Origin: Oceanirhabdus sp942490885
GTDB taxonomy: Bacteria; Bacillota; Clostridia; Clostridiales; Clostridiaceae
Length of the DNA: 64,000 bases
Assembly: GCA_942490885.1 (NCBI GenBank)
Contig: CALNYT010000002.1
Location: forward strand, 1,736,001 to 1,800,000
Reading direction: 5' to 3'
Under the pieces are notes generated by a model. It was not told where the DNA came from. It did no database searches and saw only the letters and a list, made by a program, of their open reading frames with translations. Every line of letters begins with the position of its first letter. Position 1 is the first letter of the stretch. Of this stretch, positions 52,651 to 60,799 are shown piece by piece. A program made the translations under genes and the position numbers.

Positions 52651-52757
52651 AATATGCTAAACTTTTAACAGTAGACTATTGTCTAAAATTTATCAATTTA
52701 ATATGCTAAAATATTAACAAAAGGGCTTTTGTCTAAAATTTATCTAGCATAAATATA
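52651..52757 (+). promoter_or_regulatory. Two 45-bp direct repeats with promoter boxes upstream of hndABCD
   Basis: Copy 1 is 52,651-52,694 and copy 2 is 52,700-52,744. Both read AATATGCTAAA ... TTAACA ... TTGTCTAAAATTTATC. In copy 2 ACAAAAG/CTTTTGT is an inverted repeat. TTGTCT of copy 1 (52,679) with TATGCT of copy 2 (52,702) at 17 bases, and TTGTCT (52,729) with TATAAA (52,754) at 19, are possible promoters. The repeats contain Rex-like half sites (TTAACA) but no full Rex box. Confidence 0.65.
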
Positions 52758-52778
52758 AATAAAAAAGGAGAGATGAGG

Positions 52779-53285
52779 GTGTCAGGATGTAATTGTAACT
52801 GTGGATGTGGCGCAAATAATGCTGCTAATACAGAAATGATTGAAAAAGCAAGAAAAATCATTGATTCTAAGAAGAACATGGTTGGTCCACTAATTCCAGT
52901 ATTACACGGGATTCAGGATGAATTTGGATACTTACCAGAAGAGATTTTAAAAATAGTTTCTGAAGAGCTAAATGTATCATTAAGCGAAATATATGGAGTA
53001 GCTACTTTTTATTCATTTTTCTCATTAGAGCCAAAAGGTGAATATGTAATTAGAGTATGTATTGGTACTGCTTGTTACGTAAAAGGTGCTCAAAAGATAT
53101 TAGACAAAATTTCAAATGACTTAAATGTTGAGGTTGGTAAGACTTCAGATGACGGTAAGTTTACGCTAGAAGGTTGTAGATGTATCGGTGCATGTGGACT
53201 TGCTCCAGTAATAACAATAAATGACAAAGTTTATGGTCGTCTTGTACCAGAAGATATAGATGGTATTTTAAAAGAATACAAATAA
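52779..53285 (+). CDS. hndA: NAD(P)-dependent [FeFe] hydrogenase subunit A (NuoE-like, 2Fe-2S)
   Basis: A 168-residue thioredoxin-fold subunit like NuoE/HydC. The 2Fe-2S cysteines are in RVCIGTACYVKGA and CRCIGACGLAPV; YLPEEILKIVSEELNVSLSEIYGVATFYSFF is shared by the family (only part quoted: VATFYSFFSLEPKGEY). The N-terminus has an extra Cys-rich CNCNCGCG. AAGGAG (52,765-52,770) favours GTG 52,779 (8 bases) over ATG 52,773 (2 bases). Passes electrons between FMN in HndC and the complex. Confidence 0.92.
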   Translation: MSGCNCNCGCGANNAANTEMIEKARKIIDSKKNMVGPLIPVLHGIQDEFGYLPEEILKIVSEELNVSLSEIYGVATFYSFFSLEPKGEYVIRVCIGTACYVKGAQKILDKISNDLNVEVGKTSDDGKFTLEGCRCIGACGLAPVITINDKVYGRLVPEDIDGILKEYK

Positions 53286-53290
53286 TTCAA

Positions 53291-53330
53291 AATAGTATAA
53301 AAATAGTATAAAAATAGTATAAAAATAGAG
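53291..53330 (+). repeat. 11-bp tandem repeat between hndA and hndB
   Basis: AATAGTATAAA repeated three times in a row plus a partial fourth (53,291-53,330). Sits in the 63-base gap of the operon. Confidence 0.85.
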
Positions 53331-53348
53331 TAGTTTTGGAGGTGCCTT

Positions 53349-53711
53349 ATGAAATCACTTAAGGAATTAGAAGAAATCAGAAAAAAGACCTTTGGTAATG
53401 TAAATCAAAGAAGAGATAGAGAAACTACTAGAATAGTTGTAGGTATGGCAACTTGTGGTATTGCAGCAGGTGCTAGACCGGTTTTATTAGCAATTATGGA
53501 AGAGGTTGAAAAGTTAGGTCTAGAACATGTTACTGTTGCTCAAACTGGATGTATTGGTGCTTGTAGATTAGAGCCTATTATTGAAGTAATGATGCCAGGT
53601 CAAGACAAAGTTACTTATGTAGAAATGACTGCTGATAAAGCTAGACGTGTTATAAAAGAGCATATAAAAGATGGAAAAATTGTAAGCGAATATAAAGTGC
53701 AAGATTTATAA
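53349..53711 (+). CDS. hndB: NAD(P)-dependent [FeFe] hydrogenase subunit B (2Fe-2S ferredoxin-like)
   Basis: A 120-residue thioredoxin-like 2Fe-2S protein with cysteines in VGMATCGIAAGA and TGCIGACRLEPI, as in HndB of Desulfovibrio and HydD-type subunits. The role in the complex is probably electron transfer between HndA/HndC and the hydrogenase. TTGGAGGTG lies upstream of the ATG, and hndC follows after 21 bases. Confidence 0.9.
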   Translation: MKSLKELEEIRKKTFGNVNQRRDRETTRIVVGMATCGIAAGARPVLLAIMEEVEKLGLEHVTVAQTGCIGACRLEPIIEVMMPGQDKVTYVEMTADKARRVIKEHIKDGKIVSEYKVQDL

Positions 53712-53732
53712 TAGCATATAGGAGGGGTTAGT

Positions 53733-55526
53733 ATGGCGTTTTATCGTTCTCAGGTGCTAGTTTGTGGAGGTACTGGTTGTACTTCGTCAGGTTCAAATGG
53801 GATATTAGAAGCTCTGCAAGCAGAGGTTAAAAAGCACGACATAGAAAATGAGATAGAATTAGTTAAAACAGGATGTTTTGGTCTTTGTGAATTAGGACCA
53901 ATAGTTATTGTATATCCAGAAGGTTCATTCTACAGCCAAGTTAAGGTTGAAGATGTTGCTGAAATAGTTGAAGAACACTTAGTTAAGGGTAGAGTAGTTG
54001 AGAGATTACTTTATGCTGATACTGTAACAGAAGATGGAATTAAGTCATTAAACGATACTGGTTTCTATAAGAAGCAGATGAGAGTAGCTTTAAGGAACTG
54101 TGGAGTTATTGATCCTGAGAACATCGATGAGTACTTAGCAGTAGATGGATACAAAGCATTAGAAAAAGTATTATTGCACATGAGCAGAGAAGAAGTAATA
54201 AATACTATGAAAGAATCTGGCTTGAGAGGAAGAGGAGGCGGAGGTTTCCCAACTGGTCTTAAGTGGGAATTTGCTTCTAAACAAACTAATCCTGTTAAGT
54301 ACATGATTTGTAATGCGGATGAAGGAGATCCAGGAGCGTTCATGGATAGATCTATCCTAGAGGGAGATCCACATTCATTATTAGAAGCTATGGCTATTGG
54401 TGGATATGCTGTTGGAGCTAATCAAGGATACATATATGTAAGAGCTGAGTATCCTATAGCTGTTGATAGATTAGAGGTTGCTATTAAGCAAGCTAGAGAA
54501 TATGGACTTTTAGGTAAGAATATATTTGAATCAGGATTTGACTTTGATGTAGAAGTTAGACTTGGTGCAGGTGCATTCGTTTGTGGTGAGGAAACAGCAT
54601 TAATTAACTCAATTGAAGGTAAAAGAGGTATGCCTAATCCAAAACCACCATTCCCAGCAGTAAGCGGTTTATGGGAAAAACCATCTATTATTAATAACGT
54701 TGAAACATACGCAAACATTCCAGTTATTCTTAACAATGGAGCTGAATGGTTCAAAAACATTGGTAGTGAGAATAATGCAGGTACAAAGGTATTTGCTCTT
54801 GGTGGAAATATTGTTAACACTGGTCTTGTTGAAATTCCTATGGGAACAACTTTAAGAGAGGTTATCTTTGAAATCGGAGGAGGAATTCCAAACGGTAAGA
54901 AGTTCAAAGCTGTTCAAACTGGTGGACCATCAGGTGGAGCTTTAACAGAAGCTAATTTAGATACTCCAATCGACTATGATAACTTAATTAAACTAGGTTC
55001 AATGATGGGATCAGGTGGAATGATCGTAATGGATGAAGATACTTGTATGGTTGACGTTGCTAAGTTCTTCTTAGAATTTACTGTTGAAGAATCTTGTGGT
55101 AAGTGTACTCCTTGTAGAGTAGGTACTAAGAGATTACTTGAGATCTTAGAGAGGATCACAGAAGGTAAAGGTAAGATGGAAGATTTGGATAAGTTAGAAA
55201 AATTAGCCAAGCAAATTAAAGCTACTTCATTATGTGGTCTTGGTCAGACTGCTCCTAACCCAATCTTATCTACATTAAAGAACTTCAGGCATGAGTATGA
55301 AGCTCACATTATAGATAAGAGTTGTCCTGCTGGAATTTGTAAAGAATTATTAAAATACACAATCATTGAAGAACCATGTAAGAAGTGTGGTCTATGTCAA
55401 AGAGCGTGTCCAGTTGGAGCAATTGAAGGTAAGGTTAGAGAAAACTTTACAATCATTCAAGATAAGTGCATTAAGTGTGGAGCTTGTGTAGAGAAGTGTC
55501 CATTTAACGCTATCGAAAGAAAATAG
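53733..55526 (+). CDS. hndC: NAD(P)-dependent [FeFe] hydrogenase subunit C (NuoF-like, FMN/NADH binding)
   Basis: A 597-residue diaphorase subunit. In order: N-terminal 2Fe-2S thioredoxin-like domain (CGGTGCTSSG, CFGLCELGP), NuoF core with the NADH/FMN loop GLRGRGGGGFPTG and the FMN segment NADEGDPGAFMDR, [4Fe-4S] site ESCGKCTPCRVG plus SLCGLGQT, and a C-terminal two-cluster ferredoxin (CKKCGLCQRACP, CIKCGACVEKCP). It is the site of flavin-based electron bifurcation in homologous HydABC. TAGGAGGGG precedes the ATG. Confidence 0.95.
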   Translation: MAFYRSQVLVCGGTGCTSSGSNGILEALQAEVKKHDIENEIELVKTGCFGLCELGPIVIVYPEGSFYSQVKVEDVAEIVEEHLVKGRVVERLLYADTVTEDGIKSLNDTGFYKKQMRVALRNCGVIDPENIDEYLAVDGYKALEKVLLHMSREEVINTMKESGLRGRGGGGFPTGLKWEFASKQTNPVKYMICNADEGDPGAFMDRSILEGDPHSLLEAMAIGGYAVGANQGYIYVRAEYPIAVDRLEVAIKQAREYGLLGKNIFESGFDFDVEVRLGAGAFVCGEETALINSIEGKRGMPNPKPPFPAVSGLWEKPSIINNVETYANIPVILNNGAEWFKNIGSENNAGTKVFALGGNIVNTGLVEIPMGTTLREVIFEIGGGIPNGKKFKAVQTGGPSGGALTEANLDTPIDYDNLIKLGSMMGSGGMIVMDEDTCMVDVAKFFLEFTVEESCGKCTPCRVGTKRLLEILERITEGKGKMEDLDKLEKLAKQIKATSLCGLGQTAPNPILSTLKNFRHEYEAHIIDKSCPAGICKELLKYTIIEEPCKKCGLCQRACPVGAIEGKVRENFTIIQDKCIKCGACVEKCPFNAIERK

Positions 55527-55549
55527 ATGGAAAAGGGAGTGAGAAGGTA

Positions 55550-57286
55550 ATGGAAATGGTATCATTGACTATTGATGGAATTAAAGTTGAAGTTGAAAAA
55601 GGTACTACGGTATTAGAAGCCGCTAAAAAGGTTGGAATTAAGATACCTACTCTTTGTTACTTAAAAGATATAAATAAACCTTCAAGCTGTAGAGTATGTG
55701 TTGTAGAGGTTGGACCAAGACTTCTAGCATCATGTTCTTTAGAAGCTACTGAGGGAATGGACGTTAAGACTAACACTAGAAAGGTTAGAGAAGCTAGAAA
55801 AACTGTAATTCAGTTAACTCTATCTAACCACAAGAGAGAGTGTTTATCTTGCGAAAGAAATGGTAACTGTGAGCTTCAGACATTAGCTGAAGAATATAAT
55901 ATAAGAGATGTAGAATATGAGGGGAAAATTGCTGCAAGTACTATCGATGATTTATCTCCTTCTATAGTAAGAGATAACGAGAAGTGTATTGCTTGTGGAA
56001 GATGTATCTCTGTATGTTCAAACATCCAAACTGTAAGTGCTATTGGGTGGTCTGGAAGAGGATTTGAAACAAGAGTAACAACTCCATATGAAAGACCACT
56101 TGGTGAAAGTAACTGTGTTAACTGTGGACAATGTATTATGGTTTGCCCAGTGGGAGCTTTACACGAAAAAGAAAATATTCAAGATGTTTGGAATGCAATA
56201 GATGACCCTAACAAAGTTGTTATTGTTCAAACTGCTCCTGCAGTAAGAGTTGGACTTGGTGAAGAGTTTAATCTAGGTATTGGTGAGAGAGTAACAGGTA
56301 AAATGGTTGCTGCTCTAAGAAAATTAGGTTTTGATAACGTATTTGATACAGATTTCGCTGCTGACCTTACAATCATGGAAGAGGGAACAGAATTATTAAC
56401 AAGAGTATCTAATGGTGAAAAATTACCATTAATGACTTCATGTTGTCCAGGATGGGTTAAGTTCATTGAGCATAACTATCCAGAAATGTTAGATCATTTA
56501 TCAACTTGTAAGTCTCCGCATCAAATGCTAGGTGCTGTAATTAAGTCACACTATGCTGATGTTATGGGAATTGACCCTAAGGATATCTACGTTGTTTCTA
56601 TCATGCCTTGTGTAGCTAAAAAGTTCGAAGGTGAAAGAGAAGAATTATCTAATGAAGGATTACAAGATGTAGATGCAGTTCTTACTACAAGAGAATTAGC
56701 TCAAATGATTAAAGAGATGGGTATTAACTTTGCTAAGTTAGAAGAAGAAGAGTTTGATCACCCACTTGGAGAATCTACTGGTGCTGCAGTTATCTTCGGA
56801 GCTACTGGTGGAGTTGCTGAGGCTGCTCTAAGAACAGTATATGAAGTTCTTGCAGAAAAAGATTTAGATGAAATTGAGTATGAAGCAGTTAGAGGACTTG
56901 AAGGAGTTAAAGAAGCATCTCTTGAACTTCCAAATGGTCAAACATTGAACGCTGTAATCGCTCATGGACTCGGAAATGCTAGAAAAGTTCTTGATTCAAT
57001 CAAGAGTGGAGAGAAGTCTTATGACTTCATCGAAATCATGGCTTGTCCTGGTGGATGTGTAAACGGTGGTGGTCAACCAATCGTTAAAGCGCACTTAAGA
57101 GATGATGTTGATGTTAAGACTGTTAGAGCAAAAGGATTATATTCTGAAGATAAAGCTCTTCCAATTAGAAAATCACATAAGAATCCATCTATCCAAAAGC
57201 TTTATAAAGATTTCTTAGGTGAGCCAAATGGTCATTTAGCACATGAATTACTACACACTCACTATGTTAAGAGAAATAAATTTTAA
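55550..57286 (+). CDS. hndD: NAD(P)-dependent [FeFe] hydrogenase catalytic subunit D
   Basis: A 578-residue [FeFe] hydrogenase. N-terminal 2Fe-2S domain (C36, C47, C50, C62), a His-ligated [4Fe-4S] site (HKRECLSCERNGNC), two ferredoxin clusters (CIACGRCISVC, CVNCGQCIMVC), then the H-cluster domain with TSCCPGW (C299, C300), MPCVAKK (C354) and MACPGGCVNGGGQP (C499, C503), all catalytic residues intact. It makes or uses H2, coupled to NAD(P)H and ferredoxin. It ends the hndABCD operon and needs HydG/HydF for maturation. An ATG two codons in is the alternative start. Confidence 0.96.
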   Translation: MEMVSLTIDGIKVEVEKGTTVLEAAKKVGIKIPTLCYLKDINKPSSCRVCVVEVGPRLLASCSLEATEGMDVKTNTRKVREARKTVIQLTLSNHKRECLSCERNGNCELQTLAEEYNIRDVEYEGKIAASTIDDLSPSIVRDNEKCIACGRCISVCSNIQTVSAIGWSGRGFETRVTTPYERPLGESNCVNCGQCIMVCPVGALHEKENIQDVWNAIDDPNKVVIVQTAPAVRVGLGEEFNLGIGERVTGKMVAALRKLGFDNVFDTDFAADLTIMEEGTELLTRVSNGEKLPLMTSCCPGWVKFIEHNYPEMLDHLSTCKSPHQMLGAVIKSHYADVMGIDPKDIYVVSIMPCVAKKFEGEREELSNEGLQDVDAVLTTRELAQMIKEMGINFAKLEEEEFDHPLGESTGAAVIFGATGGVAEAALRTVYEVLAEKDLDEIEYEAVRGLEGVKEASLELPNGQTLNAVIAHGLGNARKVLDSIKSGEKSYDFIEIMACPGGCVNGGGQPIVKAHLRDDVDVKTVRAKGLYSEDKALPIRKSHKNPSIQKLYKDFLGEPNGHLAHELLHTHYVKRNKF

Positions 57287-57297
57287 ATAAATATAAG

Positions 57298-57332
57298 AAA
57301 ATCCTCAGAGGGAACTCTGGGGATTTTTTGTT
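57298..57332 (+). terminator. hnd operon terminator
   Basis: AAAATCCTCAGAG (57,298-57,310) / CTCTGGGGATTTT (57,315-57,327), one G-U, T-run: strong. Confidence 0.92.
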
Positions 57333-57445
57333 CTTTATCAAATTGAAAAATTATTTAAAGAAATTATCAATTGTAATCTAGCTTATATCAATGCATTTCA
57401 TGTTTATGTAAAATTACACCATCTCAATTTCTAAAGAATAAAAAA

Positions 57446-57474
57446 TTGAAAGAAATTGTAAAATTATATATAAT
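57446..57474 (+). promoter_or_regulatory. Promoter of the acyl hydrolase gene
   Basis: TTGAAA (57,446-57,451), 17-base spacer, TATAAT (57,469-57,474). Confidence 0.75.
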
Positions 57475-57543
57475 TAAATAGTTGCAAATATTAGGGTTAA
57501 ATGAAGGGAATTTCAAAAACGAGGAGAGGTATGGTGAATATAG

Positions 57544-58791
57544 ATGCAAATAATTTTTTCTAAAAAGGTATCTAGGGTAGATGAACAAATAGAAATTAAA
57601 ATAATAGAAATTACTAGTGATGAAAAAGTTATTATTGAAGCACAGATGAACGATGAATATGAAAATTGTTGGAGTTCACAAGCTGTATTTTATACATATG
57701 GGAGTAATGAAATTAATTTAAGTGAAGCTAAAAGTATTGAAGGTTCGTATAAAGGGATAGAGCCAATGGGACTATTTTGGTCTATGAGTTGCAAAGAAGC
57801 GGAGAATTGTTTTTATACAAGACAGCTAAAACCTTTAGAGTATAAGATTACAGCTTGTTGTGGACAAGTTAAAGATGAAATTACAATAAAACGTATTTTT
57901 GTTAATGATGATGTTCAGATAGAAAGAATAGATAATAATTTAATTCAAGGTACATATATTTCACATAAGTATAACAAATCAAAGGGAACAATCATATTAT
58001 TTGGAGGTTCAGAGGGAAGTAATGATATGGTTAGAGCTGGAACTCTAGCAGGTCATGGGTATAATGTGTTCGCCTGTTATTTCTTTGGAGTTGGAAGTCT
58101 TCCTAAAGAGCTTGTTAGAGTACCTTTAGAATTTTTTGATGAAGTTCTAGAGTTTATTAGGGAAAGAAATTTACTTGAAAAAATGCCATTAACAATCATA
58201 GGATCGTCAAGAGGAGCTGAACTAGGGTTATTGTTGGGAACAATACATAAAGAAATTGACCAAATCATATTATTTTCTGGAAGTAGTTATGTTTTTCAAG
58301 GACTTTCTCGTGAGTGTTTGGGTTCTTCATGGAGTATCAAAGGAAGAGAGGTTCCGTATATTGATTTCTATTCGTTATATGCTGGTATTTTAATGTTTAT
58401 TAGTTCATTTAAAAAAGGACCAAATAATTTTATTAAATACTATAAATCAATCATAAAAAAAGAAAGAAGGAATAAAGATAAGAGAATCAAAGCAGAACTT
58501 TTTAAAGGTAGATTAGCTTTAATATCTGGTAGTAAAGATGAATTGTGGCCATCAGAAGATATGGCACATATAATTAATAAGTATAGAAACATACCTGAAC
58601 TAGAAAACAAAACTATAAATTATAATTATTCAGAAGCAGGTCATGTGTTTCAAATTCCGTACTTACCAATGTTGCCAATTGCTACAAGGAATTATGTATT
58701 TGGAGGAACAATATATTCTAATTTTAAAGCTTCAGAAGATTCGCATTTTAAAATTTTAAAATTATTAGATGATACAAATAAAATAACATAA
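57544..58791 (+). CDS. BAAT/acyl-CoA thioester hydrolase family protein
   Basis: A 415-residue protein with an N-terminal beta domain (about 1-115) and an alpha/beta-hydrolase domain of the bile-acid-CoA:amino-acid N-acyltransferase/acyl-CoA thioesterase family. The triad is visible: Ser in IIGSSRGAELGL, Asp in ISGSKDELWPS, His in YSEAGHVF. The natural substrate is unknown. An in-frame TAG directly precedes ATG 57,544. A better ribosome binding site (GAGGAGAGG) serves an overlapping 10-codon frame starting at ATG 57,531, which ends inside this gene at 57,563. Own promoter at 57,446. Confidence 0.85.
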   Translation: MQIIFSKKVSRVDEQIEIKIIEITSDEKVIIEAQMNDEYENCWSSQAVFYTYGSNEINLSEAKSIEGSYKGIEPMGLFWSMSCKEAENCFYTRQLKPLEYKITACCGQVKDEITIKRIFVNDDVQIERIDNNLIQGTYISHKYNKSKGTIILFGGSEGSNDMVRAGTLAGHGYNVFACYFFGVGSLPKELVRVPLEFFDEVLEFIRERNLLEKMPLTIIGSSRGAELGLLLGTIHKEIDQIILFSGSSYVFQGLSRECLGSSWSIKGREVPYIDFYSLYAGILMFISSFKKGPNNFIKYYKSIIKKERRNKDKRIKAELFKGRLALISGSKDELWPSEDMAHIINKYRNIPELENKTINYNYSEAGHVFQIPYLPMLPIATRNYVFGGTIYSNFKASEDSHFKILKLLDDTNKIT

Positions 58792-58858
58792 TTAAGTTAA
58801 AATGTAATGCGTTCAATTGCATTATATCTAATATGGAAAGCATAATTTATACATAAAA

Positions 58859-58886
58859 AGGAACCTATAAAAATAGGTTCCTAAAA
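58859..58886 (-). terminator. Terminator of the minus-strand methyltransferase gene
   Basis: AGGAACCTAT (58,859-58,868) / ATAGGTTCCT (58,873-58,882), loop AAAA; on the minus strand followed by T5. It may also end the plus-strand gene before it. Confidence 0.85.
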
Positions 58887-58916
58887 GTTTCTTAGTGATT
58901 AAACTCGAAAATTGCT

Positions 58917-59636
58917 TTATTTTTTCTTACACAAAAGCATATATTGCGTTGCTCCTTGGAACCCAATGTCTACAACTCTTTTCTTAAGGTCATCAGCTGT
59001 AGAGCAGATTTCATTGTAAGCTTCATGATCCTTAATCTTTTCGCGAACACTGTCTAGAATACTACCAACCTGTGTTGCTAATTGCTCTTTGGATTCTTGA
59101 GTGCAAGGTTCAACGTATTTAAATTCAATCTCATCAACAATTTCAAGTCCATTTTCAAGTAGGATTTCTTTTATATCTGCTTTATTGTAAGTATCATTGT
59201 GAACTTTTCCCATTATCCTAGAAATTTTCGCAGACCAATGATGAAGAATTACATGTGTTTGCTGTTCTTCTGATTGGTTATCTTTGAACATCTCATTTAT
59301 AAGAATGTATCCATCATTTGATGTTACACGTTTCATCTCATCAAATGATTTTTTTATGTTAGGAAGGTGATGGATTGAATTAGCTAGACATACAAGATCA
59401 AACGATCCATCGTCATAGTCCATAGATTCTCCATTCATAACCTCAAAGTTTATTGATGGATTATCAAAATTCTTTTTAGCCATTTGTATTGCTCTTTCTT
59501 CAATATCAATTCCTGTAATCATTTCATAAGAAGGAAGATTCTCTTTTAGTAGTGATATGAATTCACCAACACCAGTACCAATGTCCAATACTTTTGATGG
59601 TGAAAGATTTTCTAATAATTTTTTTACATTTTCCAT
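58917..59636 (-). CDS. Class I SAM-dependent methyltransferase
   Basis: A 239-residue methyltransferase of the Methyltransf_11/UbiE-like kind: motif I VLDIGTGVGEFISLL (residues 16-30), acidic loop GIDIEERAIQMAKKN, motif IV-like FDLVCLANSIHHLPNI. The substrate is unknown. ATG 59,636 is 8 bases after AAAGGAG; an in-frame GTG three codons upstream overlaps that site. A lone minus-strand gene inside the hydrogenase island, with no evident link to it. Confidence 0.88.
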   Translation of the reverse strand: MENVKKLLENLSPSKVLDIGTGVGEFISLLKENLPSYEMITGIDIEERAIQMAKKNFDNPSINFEVMNGESMDYDDGSFDLVCLANSIHHLPNIKKSFDEMKRVTSNDGYILINEMFKDNQSEEQQTHVILHHWSAKISRIMGKVHNDTYNKADIKEILLENGLEIVDEIEFKYVEPCTQESKEQLATQVGSILDSVREKIKDHEAYNEICSTADDLKKRVVDIGFQGATQYMLLCKKK

Positions 59637-59883
59637 ACCGTTCACTCCTTTAACTTCATATAATTTAAGTAGAAAAATATCTATTTATATCTATATTAAC
59701 ACAAAATAGATATAATTCACAATATTATACAAATTACTTTTAGAATTTAAGGTTGTGTTGGGTTCTTAAGTATCTAAAAGGCTAGAAGTTTATTTATATA
59801 TTTGATTATTTACGTATGAGAAATCATGTTATAATAATATAGAAAAACAACAAAGATAAAGCTAAAAGGGGTGGAGGTAAATT

Positions 59884-60432
59884 ATGAGAGAATTATCATT
59901 ACATATACTAGATTTAGTTCAGAATTCAATAACTGCTGAGAGTAAATTAATCAAAGTTTACATAGAAGAAAATTTAAGTCAAAACTTTTTTGAAATAGTT
60001 ATTGAAGATGACGGAAAAGGTATGGAAAGAGAGTTTTTACAGAAAGTTAGAAGTCCTTTCACAACAACAAGAGATACAAGAGATGTTGGCCTTGGAATTC
60101 CTCTTTTTGAAGCATTATGTAACAGATGTGGTGGAGAACTTGAGATTTGGTCAGAAATTGGTTTGGGAACTAAATTAAAAGGGTGTATGGAAAGAAATAA
60201 TATTGATAGACCCCCTTTAGGCAGAATAAATGAAACAATTAGTTCCGTATTATTATTTGATACTGTGGATATAGAATATATTCATAAATTTGATGATAAT
60301 GAGTTTGTATTTAGAAGTACTGAGATTAAGGAAATTGTAGGTGAAGATATTAATTCGCCTAAAGTTATAAAGTGGATAAATGAATATATCTTGGAAAATC
60401 TCCAGGGAATAGGTGTTGATATTTGGGTATAA
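59884..60432 (+). CDS. GHKL ATPase-domain protein (sensor-kinase-like, no dimerisation domain)
   Basis: A 182-residue protein whose residues 1-110 are an HATPase domain: N box HILDLVQNSITAES, G1 EDDGKGM, G2 GLGIPLFEALC. Residues 115-182 form an extra domain with no recognised family. It lacks a phosphoacceptor His. Similar stand-alone ATPases occur in hydrogenase clusters of clostridia and Thermotoga, so a regulatory link to hndABCD is plausible but not shown. GGGGTGGAGG precedes the ATG; a zinc-ribbon ORF follows. Confidence 0.82.
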   Translation: MRELSLHILDLVQNSITAESKLIKVYIEENLSQNFFEIVIEDDGKGMEREFLQKVRSPFTTTRDTRDVGLGIPLFEALCNRCGGELEIWSEIGLGTKLKGCMERNNIDRPPLGRINETISSVLLFDTVDIEYIHKFDDNEFVFRSTEIKEIVGEDINSPKVIKWINEYILENLQGIGVDIWV

Positions 60433-60487
60433 AAATTTTGAATATGAATTTATTTTTGGGATATCCTTCTAATAAGGGGGATGAAGA

Positions 60488-60637
60488 ATGATTAAACTTT
60501 TTTGTGAGAACTGTAATTCTATATGGTATACATCTATTGAAAGAGATGATTTAACATGTGATAAATGTGGTGCAAAACTAATTAGAGTTGATATGAATTC
60601 TGATAAAGACCAGTTAAGTAAAAAGAATAAAGAATAA
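60488..60637 (+). CDS. Small zinc-ribbon protein (49 residues)
   Basis: A 49-codon frame, MIKLFCENCNSIWYTSIERD then LTCDKCGAKLIRVDM, with two CXXC knuckles forming a likely zinc ribbon. AAGGGGG lies 7 bases upstream of the ATG, and it starts 55 bases after the ATPase gene, probably co-transcribed. The last six codons (KKNKE, stop) run into the AATAAAG tandem repeat, so its end may have been altered by the repeat. Function unknown. Confidence 0.75.
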   Translation: MIKLFCENCNSIWYTSIERDDLTCDKCGAKLIRVDMNSDKDQLSKKNKE

Positions 60638-60790
60638 AGAATAAAGAATAAAGAATAAAGAATAGAGAACAAATATGGATGTTTTGCTACCGCAAAACGA
60701 TAATTATTAATAATTAAAAGATTTTCTGTGATAGCAGAAAATTAACCATATTTGTTCTTTGTTCTTTTATCTATGTTCTTTGTTTTTATA
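60622..60790. repeat. Family B palindromic repeat with AATAAAG tandem run
   Basis: Begins with AATAAAG units (60,626-60,660), then AGAGAACAAATATGG, a TTTTGC/GCAAAA hairpin (60,683-60,698), TTTTCTGTGATAGCAGAAAA, and the complementary end CCATATTTGTTCTTTG followed by TTCTTTG units. Same ends as 12,505-12,665. It separates convergent genes and may terminate both. Confidence 0.7.
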
Positions 60791-60799
60791 TTTGTTTTT

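Noticed and set aside
52651..52744. Canonical Rex operator
   Set aside because: Only TTAACA half sites are present; the full TTGTTAA-N4-TTAACAA form is not found.
53281..53345. Possible CRISPR-like short repeats
   Set aside because: The units are contiguous 11-mers without spacers, so this is a simple tandem repeat. No CRISPR array or cas gene is seen in the window.
54422..54907. 161-codon minus-strand frame
   Set aside because: Antisense to the NuoF core of hndC; arises from codon bias of the real gene.
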